DNA of 64,000 nt, taken from positions 372,001 through 436,000 of the forward strand of contig NZ_BAABKE010000002.1 in NCBI RefSeq assembly GCF_039543665.1. Direction: 5' to 3'. The notes under the pieces were generated by a model that saw only the letters and a program-made list of their open reading frames with translations, was not told the origin of the DNA and did no database searches. Each line of letters starts with the position of its first letter. The stretch's first letter is position 1. Source of the DNA: Wohlfahrtiimonas larvae. Lineage in GTDB: Bacteria > Pseudomonadota > Gammaproteobacteria > Cardiobacteriales > Wohlfahrtiimonadaceae. A program made the position numbers and the translations under genes. This document shows, piece after piece, positions 36,766-45,458 of this stretch.

Positions 36766-37839
36766 TTATTTTTTTCTTCTAACTCTATCAGCTTCATTTA
36801 TACAATTTTGATTTTTTGACAGATTTTTAACAGCATTTGGTAAGACATAGCGTTCCGTTTCTTTCACAAAATATGAGTAAAAAACAGCAGGTGTTAAATT
36901 TGTTCCTGTTCGATTAGCACCAAGAACAGGCTTCATCAAATAATCATTTTTATAATAGTAATAATGCAGTGCTGAAGTTATCGCCAACCTTCCATAAGGC
37001 TTAACTGCGAGTTCAATCAGAGGTGAACTTGTTGCACCTCTTTTCTTCTTATGAAGAGCAACATCTAATCCCTTCCTTCCAACCTTAACTGCAGTATCAA
37101 ATAGGTACATTTGAGTATGTAAAGTTGAATGTGATGCAATATCAATTCTAGCAGTATATGTATAGTCATCAGGCCCACACATATATTTGGGAATTGTATG
37201 GTGATCATTAAATCCACTAGCACTTAACAATAAAGCTGGATATAAAGTATCATCCATTGGAACCGTTCCCTTATCATCATAATCATTGTTAACAAGCACT
37301 TTCAAAAGCATCATCGTAAAAATATCAGATAACCCAGGTTGATCCATTGTTCCTTCAAAAATCTTTCCAAAGATATAATCGTGTAAATAATCCCTTGCCA
37401 TATAGTTCAATGTTGACTGAATGCCTTGTGAGATATTGATATCCATCAATCCAAAATGACCTGTTGGATCACTCATATTCACAGGATCAGCATGTGCGTA
37501 CAAATACGGATTCAAGCTAATCGGTGTGGTTTTCATGCCTTCAAAACTATCACGGCTAATGAATCGACCAATCTTCGGATCATAATGTCTTGCTCTAAAG
37601 TAATAGAAGCCTGTTTCTTCATCCAATACTTCGCCCACATAGCGGTGTTTGATGTGGCTTTCAGGGTTGGCATTTGATGCTAACGGATTACCAAACGCAT
37701 CATAATCAAACTTAGTTTTTGTGCCGTTGTTATTCACAACTAAGCGCGTAGAGCCTTTACCATCTTGATACAAATGCTCTGTGCCAGCATCCGATTGTAA
37801 GAGTAGATCACCCACGCCATCTGGTGCATACAGGTACAA
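36766..37839 (-). pseudogene. rhs: Rhs core end with HHTIP-type nuclease tip, N-terminus lost
   Basis: About 357 residues. Residues 4-126 are the Rhs-associated core (LYAPDGVGDLLLQS, FDYDAFGNPL, YVGEVLDEETGFYYFRARHYDPKIGRFISRD, NPYLYAHADPVNMSDPTG), whose DPTG marks the start of the variable toxin. Residues 127-357 are the tip, with NDHHTIPKYMCG at 211-222 and ASHSTLHTQMY at 235-245, the pattern of a His-metal HNH/AHH-like nuclease fold often written HHTIP...LH. The shell half that should come before is absent; the frame starts at a TTG with an in-frame stop 33 bases upstream. Expression is doubtful, but the tip itself is unbroken. Confidence 0.75.
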
Positions 37840-37909
37840 TTCCTCTTTCCAATTACTTCTTAAGCAACTTTATTGCTTTGATTAATATCAAATCTTTATT
37901 TTTACCTAT

Positions 37910-37946
37910 CGTTATATTTGACAATATATAACGGTTATCTTAATCT
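37910..37946 (+). promoter_or_regulatory. Promoter with ModE-like operator
   Basis: TTGACA (37918-37923), 17-base spacer, TAATCT (37941-37946) is a good sigma-70 promoter 46 bases before the first transporter gene. An inverted repeat CGTTATAT (37910-37917), 8-base spacer, ATATAACG (37926-37933) straddles the -35. These arms and spacing agree with the ModE pattern as I remember it (CGnTATATA-N6-TATATAnCG), so molybdate-bound ModE could repress here. Confidence 0.6.
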
Positions 37947-37991
37947 GTGGTTTCCCTTAAATCACTAATTAATTAACTAGTCACTTTGTAT

Positions 37992-39041
37992 ATGGAAAAT
38001 CGCCGTAGCTTTTTAAAGAAAATGTTAGTGACATCCCTAGTCGCGCATTTTCCTGTCATCCTCATGGCAGAGACAAATCAATCATTTTTGATAAAAAGCT
38101 TCGGCGAGATTCCTTCACCACAAAATATTCACCGAGTATTAAGTGCTGGCCCTGTTGCGGATGTACTATTATTATCATTAGCGCCAGAAAAATTATTAGG
38201 ATTGTCGACACATCCTTTATCAGATATTCAAAAACCTTTTTTTAGTCAGCATTTACAACAATTATCCCAAACTGGTCGTTTCGCTGGCCGTGGCACAACT
38301 GCTTCTTTAGAAAAAGTTATACAAATGAAGCCTGATGTGATTGTTGATATTGGTAACATCACTCCCACTTACATCAGTACTGCTGAGCGTGTTCAATCAC
38401 AAACCAACATTCCCTACCTTTTAATGAATGGCTCATTAGCAGAAACACCGCAACAATTATCTCATTTGGGTGAATTATTGGGTGTTAAAAATCGTGGGCA
38501 ATTATTATCAAATTATGCACAAAAAGTATTATCACAAACTCATAATATTGCTGACAAAGCTACCGAATCATCCCAATTAAAAGTTTATTCTGCGCGCGGT
38601 GCCGATGGTTTAGAAACAGGTTTAGCAGGCTCCATTCATACTGAAGTTTTAGATTGGATAGGTGCAAAAAACGTCGTAGAAGGCGCAGGTGAAAAAATCA
38701 TTGCTCGCGTTTCTATGGAACAACTAATGCTATGGCAACCTGATGTAATCATTGCGATGGATCATCATTTTTATCAAAAAGTCTTCACTGATCCATTATG
38801 GCAACGCTTACCTGCTGTAAAAAATAGACGCGTTTATTATGCCCCGAAATTACCTTTTGGTTGGTTAGATCAACCACCAAGCATTAATCGCTTATTAGGT
38901 GTTTCTTGGCTCGCTCACGTTTTATATCCTGAATTATTATCTTATGATGATTATGCCCAAAATATCATTGAATACTATCAATTGTTCTATGGTTATTCAT
39001 TATCACATGAAGCCTTAACTCAGCTCACTGGAACGATTTAA
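37992..39041 (+). CDS. FecB/MolA-like substrate-binding protein
   Basis: The 349-residue periplasmic binding protein has a twin-arginine-like leader (MENRRSFLKKMLVTSLVAHFPVILMA). The body is a class III helical-backbone binding protein: GPVADVLLLSLAPEKLLGLS near 45, LEKVIQMKPDVIVDIG near 100, then the second lobe with VSMEQLMLWQPDVIIAMD near 235 and PFGWLDQPPSINRLLGVSWLAHVLYPE near 285. That family carries iron chelates, heme, B12, or molybdate/tungstate in MolA-type systems; the operator suggests the last. I use the ATG at 37992 rather than a TTG 6 bases earlier. The permease ATG overlaps its stop codon. Confidence 0.88.
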   Translation: MENRRSFLKKMLVTSLVAHFPVILMAETNQSFLIKSFGEIPSPQNIHRVLSAGPVADVLLLSLAPEKLLGLSTHPLSDIQKPFFSQHLQQLSQTGRFAGRGTTASLEKVIQMKPDVIVDIGNITPTYISTAERVQSQTNIPYLLMNGSLAETPQQLSHLGELLGVKNRGQLLSNYAQKVLSQTHNIADKATESSQLKVYSARGADGLETGLAGSIHTEVLDWIGAKNVVEGAGEKIIARVSMEQLMLWQPDVIIAMDHHFYQKVFTDPLWQRLPAVKNRRVYYAPKLPFGWLDQPPSINRLLGVSWLAHVLYPELLSYDDYAQNIIEYYQLFYGYSLSHEALTQLTGTI

Positions 39042-40027
39042 TGGTTAGGTTGTTAATTCCACCCATTGCATTATTTGTAATGGTGCTGATCGCATTTTGT
39101 GTTGGGCAGATCAATATTCCTTTCAGTGATTTAATCCATGCTTTTAAAGAATTATTCAATAGTGAAACATTGAGCGATCAAAGCTTTGTGCTATGGAATA
39201 TCCGTTTACCCAGAATCCTTACGGCAATTTTATCGGGTGCAGCTTTAGCAGTTGCGGGCAGTACTTACCAAGGCATGTTCAGAAACCCTCTAGTTTCACC
39301 TGATATTTTAGGTGTTTCCGCAGGTGCAGGTTTGGGCGCTGTGCTTGCCATTTATCTGAACTATTCTGTGATTGGCGTACAAATTTTTTCCTTCATCTTT
39401 GGCTTAGGCACAGTATTTTTAGTTTATATTATTTCTCAATGCGTTCGTCGATTAGATCCAATATTAGCACTTGTTTTATCGGGCATTGCTGTTGCAGCTT
39501 TACTCGGTGCTAGCATTTCCATGATTAAATTATTATCTGATCCTTACAGCCAACTTACTGTAATCACATTTTGGATGATGGGATCATTAACAATGGCAAC
39601 CATGAGCGATTTAGTCATTGTTACACCGTTATTATTTGTGAGCATTATTCCACTCATTTTATTACGTTGGCGCATGAATTTACTCAGCCTCAATGATGAA
39701 GAAGCTCTCACGCTTGGCGTGAATATTAAACATTTACGTATTATTTTTATTTTATCTGCCACATTGATGACATCGGCAACCGTTTCCATCACTGGCATCA
39801 TTGGTTGGATCGGCTTAGTGATTCCTCATATTGCACGTTTATGGGTTGGGCCAGATTTTAGAAAAATGTTGCCAACTGCCCTATTTTTAGGTGCAACTTT
39901 CTTATTGCTGACAGACACAATCGCCCGTACAGCATTCCCAATAGAAATTCCGCTCGGTGTATTAACTGCATTCATTGGCGCGCCTTTCTTCATTGGTTTA
40001 TTGATCAATGGCGGAGCAAAATCATGA
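39041..40027 (+). CDS. FecCD/MolB-like ABC transporter permease
   Basis: A 328-residue inner-membrane permease of the BtuC/FecCD family, with about nine or ten hydrophobic segments. Family features: VLWNIRLPRILTAILSGAALAVAGSTYQGMFRNPLVSPDILGVSAGAGLGA near residues 45-95, and the coupling part TGIIGWIGLVIPHIARLWVGPDFRKMLPTALFLGA near 250-285, followed by the last TM. It would work as a homodimer with two ATPases. Its ATG lies in TAATG with the binding-protein stop, and its stop overlaps the ATPase start (ATGA), so translation of the three is coupled. Confidence 0.93.
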   Translation: MVRLLIPPIALFVMVLIAFCVGQINIPFSDLIHAFKELFNSETLSDQSFVLWNIRLPRILTAILSGAALAVAGSTYQGMFRNPLVSPDILGVSAGAGLGAVLAIYLNYSVIGVQIFSFIFGLGTVFLVYIISQCVRRLDPILALVLSGIAVAALLGASISMIKLLSDPYSQLTVITFWMMGSLTMATMSDLVIVTPLLFVSIIPLILLRWRMNLLSLNDEEALTLGVNIKHLRIIFILSATLMTSATVSITGIIGWIGLVIPHIARLWVGPDFRKMLPTALFLGATFLLLTDTIARTAFPIEIPLGVLTAFIGAPFFIGLLINGGAKS

Positions 40028-40779
40028 GCTTAATTCAATTACAGGATTTAACGATTGGTTATCGTGGGCAGATCATCGCGGAAAAACTGAATCTTTCCTT
40101 TCAACCTCAAGAAGTGACTTGCTTATTGGGTGCCAATGGTTGTGGCAAAACAACGTTATTGAAAACCATTTTAGGTATATTGCCGAAAATCGCAGGCGAA
40201 ATATTAATTAATCAAAAGCCTCAACAGAAATGGCAGCGTAATGAGTTATCAAAATATTTAGGTTATGTGCCACAGGCACACAACCACGTATTTCCCTTCA
40301 CTGTAGAAGCTGTTGTACTTATGGGTAGAACCGCACATTTAAATTGGTATTCATCCCCAAAAACAGAAGATAAAGCCATTGCCTATGAATGCATTCAACA
40401 ATTAGGTATTGAGCATTTAACATATAAACCTTATACCCAATTAAGCGGTGGGCAACAGCAATTGGTATTGATAGCACGAGCTCTAGCACAGAATCCATCT
40501 TTTCTAATCATGGATGAACCAACAGCCAGCTTAGATTTTGGCAACCAAATGCGCGTGCTAGAACAAATTGAAAAACTCAAAGCCCAAGGATTATCCATAT
40601 TGATGACAACGCACCAACCTGAGCATGCGATGCAAATTGCAGATCGTATTATCTTATTAGACCACGGCAACATCATTGCAGATGGCTCAGCCAAAGCATG
40701 TTTAACATTAAAAAACTTAGCGCAGATTTATGCGCTCGATGAATCTATCATCGCCAAAAACTTACCCTTCATTGTTTAA
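40024..40779 (+). CDS. FecE/MolC-like ABC transporter ATPase
   Basis: A 251-residue ATPase powering the adjacent permease. Walker A is LLGANGCGKTTLLKTILG near 35-52; the Q-loop is LGYVPQAHNHVFPFT near 80; signature LSGGQQQLVLIARALAQNPSFLIMDEPTASLDFG near 137-170 includes Walker B and the D-loop; the switch His is in MTTHQPEHAM near 197. Length is normal for FecE/BtuD proteins. Cytoplasmic face of the inner membrane. Confidence 0.95.
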   Translation: MSLIQLQDLTIGYRGQIIAEKLNLSFQPQEVTCLLGANGCGKTTLLKTILGILPKIAGEILINQKPQQKWQRNELSKYLGYVPQAHNHVFPFTVEAVVLMGRTAHLNWYSSPKTEDKAIAYECIQQLGIEHLTYKPYTQLSGGQQQLVLIARALAQNPSFLIMDEPTASLDFGNQMRVLEQIEKLKAQGLSILMTTHQPEHAMQIADRIILLDHGNIIADGSAKACLTLKNLAQIYALDESIIAKNLPFIV

Positions 40780-40797
40780 CCTTAGAGGAATGACATT

Positions 40798-41616
40798 ATG
40801 TCTAATTCTAAAACCATTTTTGATGTCGATTTTGCAGAACTTTATCGCAACCATGTCGCTCAAGCAATTCGTCAACCCAAAACATCAGATGATTGGGATA
40901 AAAAAGCTCACAATATGAAATCTGGCGGTGGTTGTGCGGGTGCATCTTACATTCAAGATTTTACATCTCGCATGGACTTAACGAATGCAAGTACATTATT
41001 AGATGTTGGCTGTGGCGGTGGCACAATTGGCTTAGCTTTAGCATCAGGCTTAGAAAAAGTTTACGAATTAGATTACAGCCCCAAAATGCTAGAAGTTGTG
41101 AAAGAACGCGCGGCAGAACAAAATATTGATAACTATGAATGCATTTTGAAATCATGGGATGACAATTGGGATGATGTGCCTGAATGCGATATTTGTGTAT
41201 CTTCTCGCTCTTCCATGGTCAATGACATTGAATCAGCTTTAGCAAAACTTAATAGCAAAGCCAAAAAAGCAGTCTATATGACAATGACGGTGGATAAAGA
41301 TTTCATCAGCCGAGATATTTTGCGCGCTATTGGCCGTGATGATATCGGCTTCCCTACTTATATTTACGCTATGAACCTGCTTTATCAGCAAGGTTATCGT
41401 GTTTCTGTGGATTTTTTAGAAACACAAAATTGCTCAAGCAAAGTGCTCACATTGGATGAGCCAAGCTTTATCGAAGCTGTTCAATGGTCAATCGGTACAT
41501 TGAATGAAGAAGAAATTGATCGTTTGAAGCATCACTATCAAAAACATCAATCCAAACTTTATTCAGCACAACCTATGCAACGTGCATGGGCTTTTATTCA
41601 TTGGAAAACTCACTAA
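40798..41616 (+). CDS. SAM-dependent methyltransferase inside the uptake operon
   Basis: A 272-residue class I methyltransferase. SAM motif I is LLDVGCGGGTIGLALASG near 67-84, the acidic end of strand two is YELDYSPKMLEV near 89, and motif IV region is CDICVSSRSSM near 127. An unusual KSGGGCAGASYIQDF at 41-55 precedes the fold; the paired Gly/Cys suggests a metal or substrate contact. It starts 18 bases after the ATPase and ends 16 bases before the TonB-receptor ATG, so it belongs to the same operon. Similar methyltransferases sit with Fec-type transporters elsewhere by my recollection, but the methylated target is unknown. It is not one of the common rRNA or ubiquinone enzymes. Confidence 0.75.
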   Translation: MSNSKTIFDVDFAELYRNHVAQAIRQPKTSDDWDKKAHNMKSGGGCAGASYIQDFTSRMDLTNASTLLDVGCGGGTIGLALASGLEKVYELDYSPKMLEVVKERAAEQNIDNYECILKSWDDNWDDVPECDICVSSRSSMVNDIESALAKLNSKAKKAVYMTMTVDKDFISRDILRAIGRDDIGFPTYIYAMNLLYQQGYRVSVDFLETQNCSSKVLTLDEPSFIEAVQWSIGTLNEEEIDRLKHHYQKHQSKLYSAQPMQRAWAFIHWKTH

Positions 41617-41632
41617 GTTAAAAAACATTATA

Positions 41633-43797
41633 ATGATCAAAAACTCCTCCTCATTTAAAATCAGCAAAATTTCAGCAGCATTATTACTCTGCTTCTCTGT
41701 TGCTTATGCTGATCAAACAACACAGCCAACTGACGAAATTGAAAGTACCGAGCAAACTACAAAAAGTAATGTATTCACATTGGGAACAGTTGTGGTTTCT
41801 GCATCTGTACCACAATCATCGGAGCTATTTGAATCGTACATTGGCAAAGAAACCATTGATTTATTAGAAGCTAAAGATGTAGGCGAAGCTTTACAATATA
41901 CACCGGGTGTTTTTTATGATTCACCAATAGCTTCTGGCAATTCAGGGCGCTTTGAATCAGGCGTAACAGTCCGTGGTTATGGCTTACGTTATGTGCCGAT
42001 ATATGTAGATGGCATTCCTGTTTATATTCCTTATGATGGCTATTCGGATATGGGCCGTTTTTCAACTGCAGATATTTCATCGATTCAAGTGGCTAAAGGT
42101 TACAGCTCTGTCATGTATGGTCATAATACAATGGGTGGCGCGATCAATATCGTCACCATGAAACCACGATCTAAATTTGATTTTTCTGGCGTCATTGGTA
42201 CTGGCACTGGAGATGTAAAAGAAACAAGCATCAATATCGGTACCTTACAAGAAAATTGGTATTTACAAGCAGGTTTTTCTGATCGAACACGTAAATATAC
42301 GCGCCTAGCGGATAACTATGTAGGTAAAGATGCTGAAGGCCAATTTGTTAATTCAGATAAATATCTCTATAACACTAAAGATCGCCGTGCCAACATTAAA
42401 CTAGGTTGGACACCGAATGCTACAGATGAATATGTTTTGAGTTATTCTAAACAAAAAGCCAAAAAATATCCGGGGCATATAGGACACAAAGGTTTTATCC
42501 CAACCACTTGGAAATGGCCGAAATGGGATCGTGAAACGATTTCGTTTGTTTCGACCACATGGTTAATGGATAATAAAATTTATATCAAACCTCGCCTTTA
42601 TTATGATACTTATAAAAATACATTAACAGGTTGGCGCGGTGACCCTAAAGGTAGCCATTATGACGATAAAGCATTTGGTGCGTCTGTGGAAATTGGTACA
42701 ACAGCAATCAATAATCATTTAGTCAAAATGATGCTAAGTTATAAAGATGAAACCCATGAATCATTCGATACTTTCCCGAATTCATCATTACACATGCCAG
42801 ATTCTGATTCTAAAGCAACGCAAAAGTTCTATTCAATTGCCTTAGAAGATACAATTACATTCACAGAACAATGGGAAGCACAATTGGGCGTTGTGTATAC
42901 AAAACGTAAAGCGACAGCGAGCGATATTGGTATTAATACTCAACATTTATTGAATACTTACCCTTCTGCTAATTCGATGTTAGCACCATCTTATGATTCG
43001 ACAGATTTTCAAGCAGCTCTATTCTATAAACCAACAGATTTAGATACTTTCCGCTTTACTGTCGGTAAAAAAACTCGTTTCCCAAGTTTCAAAGAATCCT
43101 ACTCTAATTATGCTGGCGGTTCGGAAAGAAAATGCCCTAAGGGACAAACTGGCTGTAAACCTGGTGAATTTGTACCAAGCATCACCTTACAAAATCCTGG
43201 TCTGAAACCTGAAAGTGCACTCAATATTGAATTGGGCTATAACGGTACACCTATTGATGGTTTAACAATGGATACTGCATTATTCTATAGCCAATCCAAA
43301 GATGCGATTGATCGCAGTGACTTTGATTATAATACTTTCCCCGGTTATGCATTCGTCAATCCATTAACTTACCTGGAAAAGTTGAACGCAAAGGTATTGA
43401 GTTAGGCTTGGATTATGAGTTAAACCCATATCTACAATTAGGTGCTGGTTATACTTATTTGGATGTTAAAAATAAAGATCATAAAGAGATCAAAATTAAA
43501 GATACACCAAAACATTTTGGCTATCTTTATGCATCCATCAAACCAATGGACTGGATTGCAATCACACCATCTATGACAGGCCGAAGCAGCAGTTATGCCA
43601 ATATGGAAGGCTCAGAAAAAAATAGAGCTTATCAAGTTTATAATTTAAAAGTCAGCATTACACCACCACAATGGCAAGGCGTTACATTTAATGCAGGTAT
43701 TGAAAATATTTTCAACAAAAATTATGCATCATTCAATAATGACTATTCATCACCAGGCCGATCCTTCTATGCCAACATGCGCATTGATTTTTATTAA
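41633..43797 (+). pseudogene. TonB-dependent receptor, frameshifted
   Basis: Corrected for one indel this is about 721 residues. Signal peptide MIKNSSSFKISKISAALLLCFSVAYA; possible TonB box FTLGTVVVSAS near 43; plug with EALQYTPGVFYDSPIASGN, VTVRGYGLRYVPIYVDGIPVYIPYDGYSDM and GGAINIV; barrel ending with aromatic Phe-Tyr. Reading frame breaks near 43361-43366: one frame ends NPLTYLEKLNAKVLS, the other resumes LPGKVERKGIELGLDYELN. Restoring one A in CCATTAAC (to CCAATTAAC) would rejoin them. It may be a true mutation or a sequencing error; without repair the last 12 or so strands are separate and the receptor would fail. Last gene of the uptake operon. Confidence 0.85.
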
Positions 43798-43816
43798 TTA
43801 AAAGATTCTTAAATGC

Positions 43817-43845
43817 AAAAAGCTAGTATCACTAGCTTTTTGTTG
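43817..43845 (+). terminator. Terminator of the uptake operon
   Basis: AAAAAGCTAGT (43817-43827), ATC loop, ACTAGCTTTTT (43831-43841), a perfect 11-bp stem with a T-rich 3' side, 20 bases after the receptor stop. Confidence 0.8.
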
Positions 43846-43868
43846 ATTTTAGACGATAAAAACATAAT

Positions 43869-45278
43869 TTATAATGGTGCTACTGGTACTAAAATTTTAG
43901 TTGCAATGATGACAGCTAACATCCCTACAATCATTGGCACAGTTGTTCTTTTCACAATTTCAAAGGGCGATATATTTGCCATCCCTGCGGTTGCCACCAC
44001 AACACCTGAAACGGGTGACATTGTTCGTCCTATATTGGATGCTTGTAACATCGGAATCACTAAGAATGCTGAATTAATACCCATTTCTGATGCAACTTTA
44101 GGGATGAATTCCACAAATGCATAAAATGGTGCATTACCTGAACCTGTAGCAATAGCTGCTAACATTGTGACTAAAACTAAAACAATCATCATAATCAAAG
44201 CGCCACCACCTGCGGATTCTGCCAATTCAATCAATCCTGATGTAAAGCCCACCACTTTTAAGCCTTCTGCAAATACGCCTGCAGCAACTAATAGCATCAC
44301 AACTGAAACAAATGCATCTCCCATACTTTTATAAGCACAATTCAAGCCTTCAAATACTTTCTGTGCATCCCATGAACGAATAAACTCAATCGTTGCCGTT
44401 ACAAACAGGCAGATGATCAAAATGGTGATGATATTTAAGTTTGGAATAAGTGTATCGCTAAATGGTAATATCCATTTACCTGAAAAAATCAATACACCTA
44501 CGATCGGCATAAATGGCAAAATTGCATAAGCAGATGGTGCATTCGTTTTAATTTCATTCACATCCAACCGCTCACAAACACTATTTTCTTTACGATCCAA
44601 ATAACGTTGCCAAAAGAAATGTGTGATGGCAATCGCAATGATGGCAATGATGGAAACAGGTAAAGTTTTATAAAAGGCAAAGTTAATTAGTAAATCACCG
44701 CCCATGCCAGATTTCTCAGCTGCTAAAATTACATCACCTGAGGTTGGCGATAAAATCAATGCTGCAGGTGAAGCACAAATTGCTGTTGCAGCACCTCGGC
44801 TAATCCCAACATTCACCATCAATGGAAATAACGTCCCCATCAGCAATACACCTAATCCAGTTGCCGAAGATACTGCAAATGACATCAAGCATGCAATAAA
44901 ATAACCAGCGATCATTAAAATATAAGGCGATTTAATGTGCGTTAATGGTTTAGAAACAATCTTAACCACAACATCATTCGCACCAATATGATTCATGTAA
45001 GATGCAAACCCACATAAAATCATAATCATCATGCCAAGATCGGCCGCACGGCTAGATAATAAATTTTTAGTAAATTCAAAAATATCTAAAATTTTTATAC
45101 CAGTTGATTGTCCTGGCAGAATATCTCGCCCCAAAAATAGGCTAATGATCAATAACACAAAGCCACCCAACATCAAAACACCTGTTGCTGAATAGCCTTT
45201 AATAATATATCGTCCAACCATTACAGCCACTGCTGTACCGATCAACAGATCTACTATATACATCGGAATACCTAACAT
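43869..45278 (-). CDS. dcuC: DcuC-family C4-dicarboxylate transporter
   Basis: A 469-residue inner-membrane carrier with 11-12 TM segments: VDLLIGTAVAVMVGRYIIKGY, GIKILDIFEFTKNLLSSRAADLGMMIMILCGFASYMNHIGANDVVV, SATGLGVLLMGTLFPLMV, SPTSGDVILAAEKSG and the C-terminal AATGSGNAPFYAFVEFIPKVA are DcuC-family signatures. It exchanges or exports succinate in anaerobic metabolism. GGAG at a 6-base spacing favours the ATG at 45278 over the ATG four codons earlier. An anaerobic role fits with the formate dehydrogenase in this window. No FNR site was found upstream by eye. Confidence 0.9.
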   Translation of the reverse strand: MLGIPMYIVDLLIGTAVAVMVGRYIIKGYSATGVLMLGGFVLLIISLFLGRDILPGQSTGIKILDIFEFTKNLLSSRAADLGMMIMILCGFASYMNHIGANDVVVKIVSKPLTHIKSPYILMIAGYFIACLMSFAVSSATGLGVLLMGTLFPLMVNVGISRGAATAICASPAALILSPTSGDVILAAEKSGMGGDLLINFAFYKTLPVSIIAIIAIAITHFFWQRYLDRKENSVCERLDVNEIKTNAPSAYAILPFMPIVGVLIFSGKWILPFSDTLIPNLNIITILIICLFVTATIEFIRSWDAQKVFEGLNCAYKSMGDAFVSVVMLLVAAGVFAEGLKVVGFTSGLIELAESAGGGALIMMIVLVLVTMLAAIATGSGNAPFYAFVEFIPKVASEMGINSAFLVIPMLQASNIGRTMSPVSGVVVATAGMANISPFEIVKRTTVPMIVGMLAVIIATKILVPVAPL

Positions 45279-45458
45279 TTCTATCTCCATTGAATTTTTG
45301 GTTCTAATGGTAGGTAGAATACTGCGTTTTCAATATCCTCTAAGTGCTATAATTACATTTCTTAACACATATCAATTTATGATTTATTTATGTTTGAATC
45401 AATAAAACATTATTAGCACTATTATCTTTAATATTATATTCACTCAAAATATCCCAAA

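Noticed and set aside
37910..37933. Zur box before the uptake operon
   Set aside because: Zur sites have half-sites 1-3 bases apart (GTTATA...TATAAC); here the gap is 10, which suits ModE better.
41582..41632. Longer start of the TonB receptor within the methyltransferase gene
   Set aside because: It overlaps the methyltransferase and lacks a signal peptide; the ATG at 41633 gives a normal one.
43813..44124. 103-residue plus-strand frame after the receptor
   Set aside because: Starts in the terminator hairpin and runs antisense to dcuC.
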